A stretch of DNA of 64,000 bases from Pseudomonas alliivorans (GTDB taxonomy: Bacteria > Pseudomonadota > Gammaproteobacteria > Pseudomonadales > Pseudomonadaceae), in assembly GCF_017826695.1 (NCBI RefSeq), contig NZ_JAFFZW010000004.1:248001-312000 (forward strand). Reading direction: 5' to 3'. Below the pieces are notes generated by a model, which saw nothing but the letters and a program-made list of their open reading frames with translations, did not search any database and was not told the origin of the DNA. This document shows, in pieces, positions 26,681 through 35,765 of the stretch. Within the stretch, counting starts at the first letter, position 1. Each line of letters begins with the position of its first letter. The translations under genes were made by a program, and so were the position numbers.

Positions 26681-27580
26681 ATGTTTGACTACAAGCTGCT
26701 GTCGGCGCTCGCCGCCGTCATCGAACAGGCCGGATTTGAACGCGCTGCCCAAGTGCTGGGTCTGTCTCAGTCGGCAGTGTCGCAACGCATCAAATTGCTG
26801 GAGGCCCGCATCGGTCAGCCGGTGCTGGTCCGGGCCACGCCGCCGAGCCCCACAGATGTCGGGCGGCGTTTGCTCAATCACGTGCAACAGGTTCGATTGC
26901 TGGAGCGTGACCTGCAAAGCCAGGTGCCTGCGCTGGACGCAGAGGGCATGCCTGAGCGTTTGCGCATTGCCCTGAATGCCGACAGCCTGGCCACGTGGTG
27001 GGCGCAGGCGATCGGGGATTTCTGCGCCGAACATCATCTGCTGCTGGATATGGTGGTGGAGGACCAGGATGTGGGCCTCAAGCGCATGCGTGCAGGCGAG
27101 GTGGCTGCGTGCCTTTGTGGCAGCGAACGGCCGGTGGCGGGTGCACGCAGTCAGTTACTGGGCGCCATGCGCTACCGTGCCCTGGCGTCTCCTTCTTTCA
27201 TCGACCGGCATTTTGCCGATGGCGTAAGCCCTGAGAAACTCGCGCGCTCAGCGGCGCTGGTCTTCGGCCCCGATGATTTTCTGCAGCACCGTTATCTGGC
27301 GTTGCTTGGGGTCGAGGACAGTTTCAAGCATCATCTGTGTCCTTCATCCGAAGGCTTCATGCGCATGATCGAGGCCGGGCTGGGCTGGGGGCTGGTGCCT
27401 GAGCTGCAGGTCAGCGAGCAGTTACGCAGCGGTGCATTGCGCGAACTGCTGCCCGCCCGCTACATCGATGTACCGCTTTACTGGCATCACTGGCGCAACG
27501 GTGGCCAGTTGCTGAACCGGCTGACGGAGCATCTGGCACAAAAGTCGGGGCGCTGGCTGGTGCCGCCTGGCGGCAAGTGA
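26681..27580 (+). CDS. argP: ArgP (IciA)-type LysR regulator
   Basis: A 299-residue LysR-type regulator. The winged helix-turn-helix is at about residues 5-60, with ERAAQVLGLSQSAVSQRIK as its HTH, followed by a substrate-binding domain. The sequence FDYKLLSALAAVIEQAGFE matches ArgP/IciA N-termini. The second of two adjacent ATG codons is chosen because AGGA is 6 bases upstream of it and only 3 from the first. It is divergent from argO and is expected to control it through the 94-base intergenic region. The exact operator was not identified. Confidence 0.9.
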   Translation: MFDYKLLSALAAVIEQAGFERAAQVLGLSQSAVSQRIKLLEARIGQPVLVRATPPSPTDVGRRLLNHVQQVRLLERDLQSQVPALDAEGMPERLRIALNADSLATWWAQAIGDFCAEHHLLLDMVVEDQDVGLKRMRAGEVAACLCGSERPVAGARSQLLGAMRYRALASPSFIDRHFADGVSPEKLARSAALVFGPDDFLQHRYLALLGVEDSFKHHLCPSSEGFMRMIEAGLGWGLVPELQVSEQLRSGALRELLPARYIDVPLYWHHWRNGGQLLNRLTEHLAQKSGRWLVPPGGK

Positions 27581-27656
27581 GCGTCAACACGTTCATATAT
27601 GAAAACAATGCGGGTAGGGTTTGTCCTGTCCCGCAGACGCGTCAATGGAGCGGTAA

Positions 27657-28649
27657 ATGAATATTCTGGTTACCGGCGCAAGCGGCTTCATCGGTGGACG
27701 CTTCGCGCGCTTCGCCCTGGAGCAGGGTATGAGCGTGCGGATCAATGGTCGCCGAGCCGAAGGCGTCGAACATCTGGTCAGACGGGGCGCCGAATTCGTG
27801 CAGGGCGACCTGACCGACCCGCAACTGGTCAGGGCGTTGTGCGATGACATGGACGCTGTGGTGCATTGCGCAGGTTCCGTCGGTGTGTGGGGGCGGCGTC
27901 AGGAGTTCATGCTGGGCAATGTGCAAGTCACCGAAAACATTGTCGAAGGCTGCCTGAAACAAAGGGTGAGAAGACTGGTCCATCTTTCGTCGCCGTCGAT
28001 CTATTTCGACGGCCATTCGCGCCAGGGCATCAAGGAAGAGCAGGTCCCCAAGCGTTTCCACAACCATTACGCCGCGAGCAAGTATCTGGCCGAGCAGAAA
28101 GTATTCGGCGCGCAGGAGTTCGGGCTGGAAGTGATCGCCCTGCGTCCTCGCTTTGTCACAGGGGCGGGCGACAACAGTATTTTTCCTCGCCTGCTGCACA
28201 TGCAACAGAAGAAGCGCCTGTCCATCGTCGGCAACGGTTTGAACAAGGTGGACTTCACCAGCATGCAGAACCTTAACGAGGCCATGTTAAGCAGTCTGTT
28301 GGCGACCGGTTCTGCGCTGGGCAAGGCCTACAACATCAGCAATGGTTCGCCGGTGCCGTTGTGGGATGCCATCAATTACGTGATGCGGCAGATGCAGTTG
28401 CCTCAGGTCACCCGTTATCGTTCATACGGGCTGGCTTATACCGCTGCCGCGATCAATGAAGGAGCCTGCATGCTGTGGCCGGGTCGACCTGAACCCACGC
28501 TGTCGCGTCTTGGAATGCAGGTCATGAACAAGGACTTCACGCTTGATATCAGCCGTGCCATGCATTATCTGGACTATCAGCCGCGTGTCAGCCTCTGGGC
28601 TGCGCTGGACGAGTTCTGCGGCTGGTGGAAAGCCCAACAATCGAGCTGA
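27657..28649 (+). CDS. NAD-dependent epimerase/dehydratase (extended SDR)
   Basis: A 330-residue extended short-chain dehydrogenase. It begins with the Rossmann motif VTGASGFIGG, has the catalytic serine region HLSSPSIYF (about residue 115) and the YAASK catalytic Tyr-Lys pair (about residue 140). It resembles sugar-nucleotide or 3-beta-hydroxysteroid-type epimerases in sequence, but the substrate is not evident. It lies downstream of argP on the same strand with its own 77-base gap. A homologue occupies the same position in P. aeruginosa (PA4361 region). Confidence 0.85.
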   Translation: MNILVTGASGFIGGRFARFALEQGMSVRINGRRAEGVEHLVRRGAEFVQGDLTDPQLVRALCDDMDAVVHCAGSVGVWGRRQEFMLGNVQVTENIVEGCLKQRVRRLVHLSSPSIYFDGHSRQGIKEEQVPKRFHNHYAASKYLAEQKVFGAQEFGLEVIALRPRFVTGAGDNSIFPRLLHMQQKKRLSIVGNGLNKVDFTSMQNLNEAMLSSLLATGSALGKAYNISNGSPVPLWDAINYVMRQMQLPQVTRYRSYGLAYTAAAINEGACMLWPGRPEPTLSRLGMQVMNKDFTLDISRAMHYLDYQPRVSLWAALDEFCGWWKAQQSS

Positions 28650-28734
28650 GTCAGTAGTGGCACATTGAAATATCATCAGGTGCCATTGGTATACTCGTCA
28701 GCTTTGGTTTCAACAGCTTCTTGAAGGGTTGCTC

Positions 28735-29586
28735 ATGCGTAACGATCCATATGACGACATCGATGACGTCCCAAGCCTCAGTGCCAAGGACGACGATGAT
28801 GATTTCGTGCCGGAAAAAGGGGCACGCGAGCGCACGACGGTCTACTCGCGCACCACGCCAGTGGTCAAGGTCAAAGGGCCGAGCACCGGCCCGCTCTGGG
28901 CGTTGGTCGGGGCATTGTTCATCGCTTTTTGCGGTCTGGGCTGGTGGAGCTTTCAGCAGGTTTCGCTGATGGAGCAGCAACTGGTCGCGACGCAGGAGAG
29001 CTTTGCGCGCATCAGTGAGGAAGCGGCGGGACGCCTGCAGGATATTTCCGGCAAGGTCGTGGCGACGGAGTCTCTTTCCAGCGACGGCGAGGCGCTCAAG
29101 CAACGGATCAAGTTGCTGGAAGCGCAACTGGAAGACCAGGACAAGCAGCGTGAAGGCGTTGAGGGCCAGCAAAGCAGCCTCGACAAACGGCTGGAACAGA
29201 TGGCCGCGCAAACCACGCAGCAGCAGGCCGAGAGCGCTCAGTTGCAGGAACAGCTGAAGGGCGTGGTCACCGAGCTGACCGCATTGAAGGCGGCCTTGCC
29301 TGACTTGAAAACCGCCCAGGCCGATCAAGGCAAGCTGGACACTCAGCTCAAGAGCCTGGCCGCTGATGTCGCGACCTTGAAGAAACAGGGCAATCCTTCC
29401 GCCGCCGTCGAGCGGCTCGAACAGGATCTGATCGTGCTCAAGAGCGAGCAGGAAAATCGCCCGGCCCCTGCGGCTGCGGGCAATACCGCCGAGTTCGATG
29501 CCTTTCGTGCTCAGGTGACGCGCAACATCAATACCCTGACCAGCCAGATTCAAAACCTGTCGCAGCAACTCAACGCCCGTCGTTGA
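28735..29586 (+). CDS. Membrane-anchored coiled-coil protein, function unknown
   Basis: A 283-residue protein: an acidic cytoplasmic N-terminus (DDDDDFVPEKG), one TM helix (LWALVGALFIAFCGLGWW, about residues 58-75) and a long Gln/Glu/Lys-rich coiled coil to the C-terminus (NTLTSQIQNLSQQL). Topology suggests an inner-membrane protein with the coiled coil in the periplasm. GAAGGG lies 6-7 bases before the ATG at 28735. It is conserved at this position in pseudomonads but I do not recognise a defined function. A scaffold or envelope-structural role is possible. Confidence 0.75.
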   Translation: MRNDPYDDIDDVPSLSAKDDDDDFVPEKGARERTTVYSRTTPVVKVKGPSTGPLWALVGALFIAFCGLGWWSFQQVSLMEQQLVATQESFARISEEAAGRLQDISGKVVATESLSSDGEALKQRIKLLEAQLEDQDKQREGVEGQQSSLDKRLEQMAAQTTQQQAESAQLQEQLKGVVTELTALKAALPDLKTAQADQGKLDTQLKSLAADVATLKKQGNPSAAVERLEQDLIVLKSEQENRPAPAAAGNTAEFDAFRAQVTRNINTLTSQIQNLSQQLNARR

Positions 29587-29759
29587 GGCCTGCAAAGCCC
29601 GCTACCCGCCATGCTTGCGGGTGGCGGGCAGGTTTCAGCATGAGTAGAGCGGGTGCCGGTCGGCTCTCGCAGAAATTTCCCGACACATAACTACCTATAT
29701 CACGGCCGATGTAGGGACGGCTTACGCTTGCGTCATTGTTCAAGAACGGAGTTTCACTC

Positions 29760-30551
29760 ATGAAAGGAATCAACCCGATGCATCCGAAAACAACGAACAT
29801 TGATGGCGATACCACTGAACGTGATATCGAGCCTCTGACGGCTTCTGCGGTACACGATCAAGCCGAAGAGGCCAACGTGCAGGATGAGCAGGTTCTCCAT
29901 GCGGCTGGATTCATGCCGCTTGCAAAGACTGTTAAAAAGCCGCCGATCAAAGGTGTTGTGGACAAGGCAGGCAAGAAGCCTCCTGTCAAAGTAGGGGGTG
30001 GCGATAAAGATAAAGTGCCGCCTTCAAAACCGCCGATCAGGATTTCGGGAGACCAGGACGGCAAGGTGCCCCCGGTAAAGCCTCCGGTCAACACCAAGGT
30101 CAAGCCGCTTCCTGTAAAACCGCCTGTGAAGGCATCCGAAAAACCTCCTGTTGAAATGAAGATGCCTGCCGATCCGACACCACCGTCGCGACTGGATAAA
30201 CTGCTAAGCATCGTCAATACCGCGACGGGCGTGCTGCAACTCATTCATCCACTCAACAGCGTTTTTAATCCCGACGGCACCGTCACTTACCCTGACGGCA
30301 GTGTTGCCGACACCAAGACCCAATCCGTCACCCGACCCAACGGCGCCGTGCAGAATATCGACGGCACGACGGTGCACGCTGATGGCAGCACCGAACACCC
30401 CGATGGCAGCGTTCTGCATAAGGATGGTACGTGGGTGTTTGCAGATGGCTCGGTCAACTATCCCGACGGTCGCTGGAAGCATGCGGATGGCACCGTCACT
30501 GACGCAGAAGGCAATGTGATTGGTGTCACGGAGCCCGTCGCTCCCAAGTGA
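29760..30551 (+). CDS. Lys/Pro-rich protein with C-terminal DG(S/T) repeats, unknown
   Basis: A 263-residue protein without signal peptide or TM helix. Residues 1-55 are acidic and polar; about 60-135 are basic with repeated KPP units (KPPVK, KPPIR); a short LDKLLSIVNTATGVLQLIHP segment follows; the last ~90 residues are about ten short units built on (P/A)DG(S/T), for example VTYPDGSV and TVHADGST. Such DG repeats can form stacked beta hairpins. The start at 29760 has CGGAG upstream. No hrp box was found upstream, so a type III effector is not supported. It may be secreted or surface-associated; function unknown. Confidence 0.6.
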   Translation: MKGINPMHPKTTNIDGDTTERDIEPLTASAVHDQAEEANVQDEQVLHAAGFMPLAKTVKKPPIKGVVDKAGKKPPVKVGGGDKDKVPPSKPPIRISGDQDGKVPPVKPPVNTKVKPLPVKPPVKASEKPPVEMKMPADPTPPSRLDKLLSIVNTATGVLQLIHPLNSVFNPDGTVTYPDGSVADTKTQSVTRPNGAVQNIDGTTVHADGSTEHPDGSVLHKDGTWVFADGSVNYPDGRWKHADGTVTDAEGNVIGVTEPVAPK

Positions 30552-30570
30552 TCGAATCGGTTTCCCGAGG

Positions 30571-30604
30571 CAATAAAAAACCCTGACGCGTGTGCGTCAG
30601 GGTT
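30571..30604 (-). terminator. Terminator between the DG-repeat gene and xenB
   Basis: AACCCTGACGC (30579-30589) and GCGTCAGGGTT (30594-30604) form an 11-bp perfect stem with loop GTGT. The T-run is strong on the minus strand (TTTTTTATTG), serving xenB; on the plus strand only TTCTTG follows, so bidirectional use is possible but weaker. Confidence 0.9.
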
Positions 30605-30624
30605 CTTGTGCTGCCATACGCGGA

Positions 30625-31674
30625 TTACAAGCGCGGGTAGTCGATGTAACCCACCGGGCCCTTGGCGTAGAAGGTCTCCGGGTGCGCTTCATTCAGCGGT
30701 GCATCACTGGCCAGACGCTCCGGCAGGTCCGGGTTGGCGATGTAAGGCACCCCCCAGGCCACTGCGTCGGCCTTGCCTTCTGCCAGCCAGGCATTGGCGC
30801 TGTCCTTGGTGAACTTCTCGTTGGCGATGTACACGCCGCCGAAGTCTTTCTTCAACTGTGGGCCGAGGCTGTCGCTGGCGTCACGCTCACGTGCACAGAT
30901 GAACGCGATACCGCGCTTGCCCAGCTCTTTGGCGACATAGCTGAAGGTTTCGGCCAGATTATCGTCGCCCATGTCATGCAGGTCAGCGCGAGGCGAAAGG
31001 TGAACGCCTACACGGCCAGCGCCCCAGACTTCGATGGCAGCGTCTGTCACTTCCAGCAGCAGGCGGGCACGGTTCTCCAGCGAACCACCGTACTGGTCGG
31101 TGCGCTGGTTGGTGCTGGTCTGCAGGAACTGGTCGAGCAGGTAACCGTTGGCACCGTGAATCTCCACACCGTCAAAACCTGCCGCTTTGGCGTTTTCCGC
31201 GCCGACACGGTAGGCGTCGACGATGTCACCGATTTCCGCCAGCTCCAGCGCGCGGGGCGTCGGGAATGACGTGATGGGGCGCACCAGACTCACATGGCCT
31301 TCAGGCTGGATGGCGCTCGGCGCGACCGGTGCTTCACCGTTCAGGTAAAGCGGATGAGAGATACGGCCTACGTGCCACAGTTGCAGGACAATACGCCCGC
31401 CCGCACCGTGCACGGCCTTGGTGACATTGCTCCAGCCGCGCACCTGGTCGTTGGACCAGATACCGGGCGTATCGGGGTAGCCTACGCCCATCGGCGTCAC
31501 GGATGTGGCTTCGCTGATGATCAGGCCGGCCGATGCGCGTTGCACGTAATATTCGGCCATCAACGCGTTGGGCACGCGGCCTTCGTCGGCGCGGCAGCGT
31601 GTCAGCGGCGCCATGATGATGCGGTTTGGCAGTTGCAGATCGCCAATGGTGATCGGGTCAAAGATAGTCGTCAT
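30625..31674 (-). CDS. xenB: Old yellow enzyme, XenB-type alkene/xenobiotic reductase
   Basis: A 349-residue FMN-dependent ene-reductase. Features include the N-terminal FMN loop NRIIMAPLTRCRA, the substrate/FMN motif HVGRISH, the active-site region DGVEIHGANGYLLDQFL (about residues 170-190), and SPRADLHDMGDD. It reduces activated alkenes and nitro compounds using NADPH. Length and sequence match XenB of pseudomonads. It lies 22 bases downstream of an MFS transporter gene, itself downstream of an ArsR-type regulator, the same order as PA4354-PA4356, so the three form an operon likely induced by electrophiles. Confidence 0.92.
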   Translation of the reverse strand: MTTIFDPITIGDLQLPNRIIMAPLTRCRADEGRVPNALMAEYYVQRASAGLIISEATSVTPMGVGYPDTPGIWSNDQVRGWSNVTKAVHGAGGRIVLQLWHVGRISHPLYLNGEAPVAPSAIQPEGHVSLVRPITSFPTPRALELAEIGDIVDAYRVGAENAKAAGFDGVEIHGANGYLLDQFLQTSTNQRTDQYGGSLENRARLLLEVTDAAIEVWGAGRVGVHLSPRADLHDMGDDNLAETFSYVAKELGKRGIAFICARERDASDSLGPQLKKDFGGVYIANEKFTKDSANAWLAEGKADAVAWGVPYIANPDLPERLASDAPLNEAHPETFYAKGPVGYIDYPRL

Positions 31675-31696
31675 GCGTCGAATCCTCTTGCAGTGA

Positions 31697-32863
31697 TCAA
31701 TGAGTTGCCGGGGCCAGATCGGGATTGCCGGTCTGACGGAAAGTAATCAGGGTAATGAGCAGGGCGAGCACTGCCAGGACCGCGGCGGCCAACGGCACGC
31801 GGGTCAGGCCCAGGCCGTGGGCGATGACACTGCCGCCAACCCAGGCACCCAGTGCGTTGCCGACGTTGAATGCGCCGATGTTCAGGGTCGAGACCAGATT
31901 GGGCGCGGCCTTGCCGAAGGTCACCACGTTGATCTGCAGCGCAGGCACAGCGGCAAAGGCGGCAACGGCCCAGAGGAAGAGAGTGATTTCCGTCGGAATC
32001 AGCGCAGCGCTGGTCCAGCTCAGCGCAGTGGAAATCACGGCCATTGAAATGAACACGCCAATCAGCGTCGACGACACCTTGCGATCCGCCATCTTGCCGC
32101 CGATCACATTGCCCACGGTCAGGCCCAGGCCGATCAGCAGCAGTGTCCAGGTCACACCCTGAGGCGAGACGCCGGTCACATCACCCAGCAGCGGCGCCAC
32201 GTACGTGAACAGCGTAAACATCGACGCCGAAAACAATGCGGTCATGGTCAGCGACAGCCAGATTCCGGCACCCTTGAGAGCGGCCAGCTCGGCACGCATG
32301 TCGAGCTTCTCTTCGTCGCGATTGGCGGGCAGAAAGCGGATCAGGCCGATCAAGGCAATCACACCGATAACTGTCACTGCCCAGAAGGTCGAACGCCAGC
32401 CTGCGTATTGACCCAACGCAGTGCCCAGCGGCACGCCCAGCACATTGGCCAGCGTCAGACCGGTGAACATCAAGGCCACGGCAGAGGCGCGGCGATTGGC
32501 GGGCACCAGACCTGCAGCGACCACCGAGCCGATACCGAAGAACGCACCGTGACACAGCGCCGTCACTACGCGTGCGAACATCAGCACGTCATAGTCGCTG
32601 GCCAGTGCGCAGAGCAGATTGCCGATGATGAAAATGCCCATCAGCGTGACCAGCGCGGCCTTGCGGGGCAGTTTGGCGGTGGCCATCGCCATGAACGGTG
32701 CACCGATGGCGACGCCCAGCGCGTAGCCGGTCACCAGCCAGCCGGCACCGGGAATCGACACGCCCAGATCCGCAGCCACATCGGGCAACAGACCCATGAT
32801 GACGAACTCGGTAGTGCCGATGGCGAAGGCGCTCAAGGCCAGAATGAATAGCGAAAGAGGCAC
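31697..32863 (-). CDS. MFS transporter, DHA1 family (AraJ/YdhP-like)
   Basis: A 388-residue major facilitator protein with about 12 TM helices, beginning MPLSLFILALSAFAIGTTEFVIMGLLP, shown here in part as FAIGTTEFVIMGLLPDVA, a sequence typical of AraJ/YdhP-type drug:H+ antiporters. The loop between helices 2 and 3 has KLPRKAAL, the usual MFS signature position. It probably exports xenobiotics or reaction products. It lies between the ArsR gene and xenB, with short gaps, and is likely controlled by the ArsR protein. Confidence 0.9.
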   Translation of the reverse strand: MPLSLFILALSAFAIGTTEFVIMGLLPDVAADLGVSIPGAGWLVTGYALGVAIGAPFMAMATAKLPRKAALVTLMGIFIIGNLLCALASDYDVLMFARVVTALCHGAFFGIGSVVAAGLVPANRRASAVALMFTGLTLANVLGVPLGTALGQYAGWRSTFWAVTVIGVIALIGLIRFLPANRDEEKLDMRAELAALKGAGIWLSLTMTALFSASMFTLFTYVAPLLGDVTGVSPQGVTWTLLLIGLGLTVGNVIGGKMADRKVSSTLIGVFISMAVISTALSWTSAALIPTEITLFLWAVAAFAAVPALQINVVTFGKAAPNLVSTLNIGAFNVGNALGAWVGGSVIAHGLGLTRVPLAAAVLAVLALLITLITFRQTGNPDLAPATH

Positions 32864-32891
32864 GGGGGCGGCTCCTTGAAAAGTGGATAGA

Positions 32892-33206
32892 TCAGGCCGG
32901 ATTGTTCAGCTCTTGCACCAAGGCCTGCACGAACGCCTGAATGGTCTCTTCATTGCGCCTGAAGAAATGCCACTGACCGACCTTCTTGCTGCTGATCAGA
33001 CCGGCCCGTTGCAGGGTCGCCAGATGCGCAGAAACGGTGGACTGGGAAAGCCCGGCACGTTGATCGATCTGCCCGGCGCAGACGCCGTGCTCGATCGAGT
33101 GTTCCTGAGATGGAAACGCGGTGCGCGGATCCTTGAGCCAGGTCAGAATCTCTCGGCGGACCGGATGGGCCAGTGCTTTGATGATGTCGTCGAGGTCAAT
33201 GGGCAT
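32892..33206 (-). CDS. ArsR-family transcriptional repressor
   Basis: A 104-residue winged-helix protein. The HTH lies at QIDQRAGLSQSTVSAHLATL (split here as DQRAGLSQSTVSAHLATL), with an upstream helix IIKALAHPVRREILTWL. A single Cys in HGVCAGQID sits just before the recognition region and could sense electrophiles; it lacks the ELCVC metal site of ArsR. The ATG at 33206 is chosen because the residues coded upstream overlap the operator-like palindromes. It heads the operon with the MFS gene and xenB. Palindromes around the start suggest autorepression. Confidence 0.88.
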   Translation of the reverse strand: MPIDLDDIIKALAHPVRREILTWLKDPRTAFPSQEHSIEHGVCAGQIDQRAGLSQSTVSAHLATLQRAGLISSKKVGQWHFFRRNEETIQAFVQALVQELNNPA

Positions 33207-33227
33207 GTCGTTCTCACAGGCGGTGTA

Positions 33228-33333
33228 GCGATATATCGCGATAGGGCGAACCTTATATCTGTATTTCGCGATATACAAATATGATTTTGGACTGAGCGTT
33301 GAAGAAATCGGTATATCGGGTTATATCGATATA
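33228..33333. promoter_or_regulatory. Operator-like palindrome array between arsR and acpH
   Basis: Three related A/T-CG palindromes lie in 106 bases: GCGATATATCGC (33228-33239, perfect), TGTATTTCGCGATATACA (33260-33277, 16 of 18 symmetric) and TATATCGATATA (33322-33333, perfect). All share the core ATATCG or TCGCGA. They lie in the arsR leader and promoter region and upstream of the divergent ACP phosphodiesterase gene, so they are good candidates for the ArsR binding sites. Confidence 0.65.
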
Positions 33334-33370
33334 TGGACCTGAGCCTGAAAAGCGGCGTACGCTTGCCACT

Positions 33371-33970
33371 ATGAACTATCTGGCACATCTCCATCTCGGC
33401 GGTCATCGACCCGCCCAATTGCTCGGCAGCCTGTACGGCGACTTTGTCAAAGGCCCGCTGCCGGGGCGTTTCCCTGCGGAGCTTGAAGCGGCCATCCAGT
33501 TGCATCGCAGCATCGACGCATTCACTGACAACCATCCGTTGATCAAGGCGTCCATCGCCCGCTTTCCGACGCAGCGACGTCGCTACGCGGGCATCATGCT
33601 TGACGTGTTTTTCGACCATTGCCTGGCGCGTGACTGGCATCGCTATGCGGATCTGCCGCTGGAGAGCTTCACGCGCAAGGTCTACGGCGTATTGGCTGCC
33701 GAGCCACAATTGCCGGAACGGCTGGCGCTGATCGCACCGCGCATGGCGGCGCAGGACTGGCTGGGTTCGTATCGGGAGTTCGGCGTATTGGAGCAGGTGC
33801 TGAGCGGGATCTCCCGGCGTCTGTCACGGCCGGAAGGGCTGGCAGGCGGCATGCAGGAACTGCAGGCGCTTTACCAACCCCTGAGTGCGGATTTCGCTGA
33901 GTTCTATCCGCAATTGCAGGCCTTTGCTCAGGCTGCCTTGGCGGGTCGCGAGGTGACTTCGCTCGGCTGA
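33371..33970 (+). CDS. acpH: Acyl-carrier-protein phosphodiesterase
   Basis: A 199-residue HD-like hydrolase that would release 4'-phosphopantetheine from holo-ACP. It begins MNYLAHLHLG and has GSLYGDFVKG, HRSIDAFTDNHP and MLDVFFDHCLARDW, which carry the His and Asp residues expected for metal binding in this family. The ATG at 33371 is used because homologues start MNYLAHL; the region before it is the operator array. It is divergent from arsR. Its 3' end overlaps the convergent olsA gene by 43 bases. Confidence 0.9.
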   Translation: MNYLAHLHLGGHRPAQLLGSLYGDFVKGPLPGRFPAELEAAIQLHRSIDAFTDNHPLIKASIARFPTQRRRYAGIMLDVFFDHCLARDWHRYADLPLESFTRKVYGVLAAEPQLPERLALIAPRMAAQDWLGSYREFGVLEQVLSGISRRLSRPEGLAGGMQELQALYQPLSADFAEFYPQLQAFAQAALAGREVTSLG

Positions 33971-34719
33971 GCGCTTTCGCCGAACAGCGCGATTTGAACC
34001 GCCTGTTGTGCCTTGTAGGCCAGAGCGGCGCGTTCCTGATCGGCGGTCTGGATGGGTGCGAGCAGGTGGATGTGCACATCGCTTTGCTCGTTGGCGAACA
34101 GGCGGCGCAAGTGCGACAGCAGGTCATCATCCCCAATGAACGGCGCAATCGGGTCAGGCTTACCGTCACGTGAATAGGCAATCGCGACCGGCTGAATCGC
34201 CACGCCCGCTTCGATGGCGCTCGACAACAGGCGACCATGGAAGGTGCGCAGGCTCTTGCCATCAGTGGTGGTGCCTTCCGGGAAGATCAGCAGCGCATTG
34301 CCCTGTTGCAGATGGCGGCTCATCTGCTTCTGGATCAAGCGACTGTCACCCGAACCGCGACGGATGAACAGCGTGCCGGCTTTCAGCGCCAGCCAGCCCG
34401 CAACCGGCCAGGTCCGCACTTCGGCTTTGGACAGAAACGACAGCGGGGCAAGCATGCCCAGCAGAGCAATGTCAGTCCATGACACATGATTGCTGACCCA
34501 CAGCATCGGCTCACGCGGCAGCTCGCCAGTGACGGTGACGCGAAACGGCAGGGCATTGCTCAGACGCGCCATGAACCAGCGGCTCCAGCGCTGACGACGC
34601 TCCATGGAACTGCCGAACTTCAAGCGCTCCAGTACCGCAAAGGCCCCGGCAATCGTCAGCCCCAACGCAACCACCAACAGCACTCTGACTACGCGGGCAT
34701 AGCCGCGTACCCGACTCAT
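33928..34719 (-). CDS. olsA: Lyso-ornithine lipid O-acyltransferase
   Basis: A 263-residue PlsC-type acyltransferase that would add the second acyl chain to lyso-ornithine lipid, giving ornithine lipid. An N-terminal hydrophobic segment (VLLVVALGLTIAGAFAVL) is followed by the catalytic HX4D motif NHVSWTDIALLG and the FPEGTTTDG acyl-acceptor block. The ATG at 34719 overlaps the olsB stop (TGATG), showing translational coupling. The last 43 bases overlap acpH on the other strand. Confidence 0.92.
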   Translation of the reverse strand: MSRVRGYARVVRVLLVVALGLTIAGAFAVLERLKFGSSMERRQRWSRWFMARLSNALPFRVTVTGELPREPMLWVSNHVSWTDIALLGMLAPLSFLSKAEVRTWPVAGWLALKAGTLFIRRGSGDSRLIQKQMSRHLQQGNALLIFPEGTTTDGKSLRTFHGRLLSSAIEAGVAIQPVAIAYSRDGKPDPIAPFIGDDDLLSHLRRLFANEQSDVHIHLLAPIQTADQERAALAYKAQQAVQIALFGESAQPSEVTSRPAKAA

Positions 34720-35474
34720 CACACCGCCGCCTTGAAGTGACGGGCGTAGCGTGGGCACAGATCGTCGCGCTTGAGCAGGATGAACACATCGGCAACCTGA
34801 AAGTCTTCGTCCCAGCACGGCTCGCCGCAGATTTTCGCACCCAGGCGCATGTAAGCCTTGAGCAGCGGGGGCATCTCGCAGATCACGTTGCTCGGAATGT
34901 CCAGGGCCGGCAGCGGGTTCTTCGGTTCGGCACGCAGGTGCTCGTTGCACAGGTAGCGTTCGCGCAGGCGCTGCATAATCGCGTGGGCCTGAATGCCGCC
35001 GTCCTGCATCGGGATACTCGCGCAGCCCATCAGGTAGCTGTAGCCGCCCTCATTGAGCACTTCGGCCAGCTCACTCCACAACACGGCGATGGTGCCGCCG
35101 TTGCGGTAGGCCGGATCCACACAGGTGCGGCCCAGCTCCAGAATCGGACCCTGCAGATGAACCAGCCCATGCAGACTGAATTCCTCTTCGCTGTAGAAGC
35201 GACCCAGAGTGGTGGCCGCCTTGTGATCGAGCAAGCGCGTGGTCGCCACCAGTCGCCCGGTGTTCAGGTCACGTACCCCGATGTGCGAGCAATGCACGTC
35301 GTAGTCGTCGATATCCAGACCTTGTTCTGCGCCGTTGAGGCGGGCGTTGAACTCCTCACTGAACACGCTGAAACGCAAAGCCTGTGCTTCCTGCAAGGCT
35401 CGTGCTCCAATCAGGCGCTCGGCCTGAAGACGGCGTTCAGAAGTGTTTTCACGAATGCGTGCGATCTGGGTCAT
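34719..35474 (-). CDS. olsB: Ornithine N-alpha-acyltransferase
   Basis: A 251-residue GNAT-like enzyme that transfers 3-hydroxyacyl from ACP to ornithine, the first step of phosphorus-free ornithine lipid synthesis. It contains [37 protein letters not shown] and [12 protein letters not shown], all typical of the OlsB/PlsC-paired acyltransferases. The second in-frame ATG (35474) is chosen because GGAG lies 6 bases upstream, while the first ATG at 35486 overlaps that site. It forms an operon with olsA. Ornithine lipids usually rise under phosphate limitation, but I did not see a clear Pho box. Confidence 0.92.
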   Translation of the reverse strand: MTQIARIRENTSERRLQAERLIGARALQEAQALRFSVFSEEFNARLNGAEQGLDIDDYDVHCSHIGVRDLNTGRLVATTRLLDHKAATTLGRFYSEEEFSLHGLVHLQGPILELGRTCVDPAYRNGGTIAVLWSELAEVLNEGGYSYLMGCASIPMQDGGIQAHAIMQRLRERYLCNEHLRAEPKNPLPALDIPSNVICEMPPLLKAYMRLGAKICGEPCWDEDFQVADVFILLKRDDLCPRYARHFKAAV

Positions 35475-35646
35475 ACGAATCTCCATGAGCCAGCCTTGCG
35501 AAATGGCCGGTCGACTGAATTGTCCAAGCGCTTTGCTGTGGTTGCAGGCTAGGGAGATGGCGTGTCATGCCCATGAAGCTTTGGTGATGGTTGTGTGACG
35601 GCCGCAACGCGCGTGATCCGTCCCTCGTTCCGCGTCCGCCGTTGAA

Positions 35647-35663
35647 GTGACGCAGAGCGTCAC
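35647..35663. repeat. REP-like palindrome, copy 1
   Basis: GTGACGC-AGA-GCGTCAC is a perfect 7-bp-arm palindrome followed by GGGCTG. A near-identical unit with the same 3' GGGCTG is found at 48835-48851. This is the core of a short palindromic intergenic repeat common in P. syringae genomes. Confidence 0.6.
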
Positions 35664-35765
35664 GGGCTGCGTGCGAATGCTTAACAGAAGCACGAACACG
35701 CATTGCGCCGCACGACTGTCATAAACGCCTGCTACGGTGCCCGGATCAATTTGCGAGGACTCGTC

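Noticed and set aside
29650..29759. hrp box in front of the DG-repeat gene
   Set aside because: The consensus GGAACC-N15/16-CCAC was not found, so a type III effector call is not supported.
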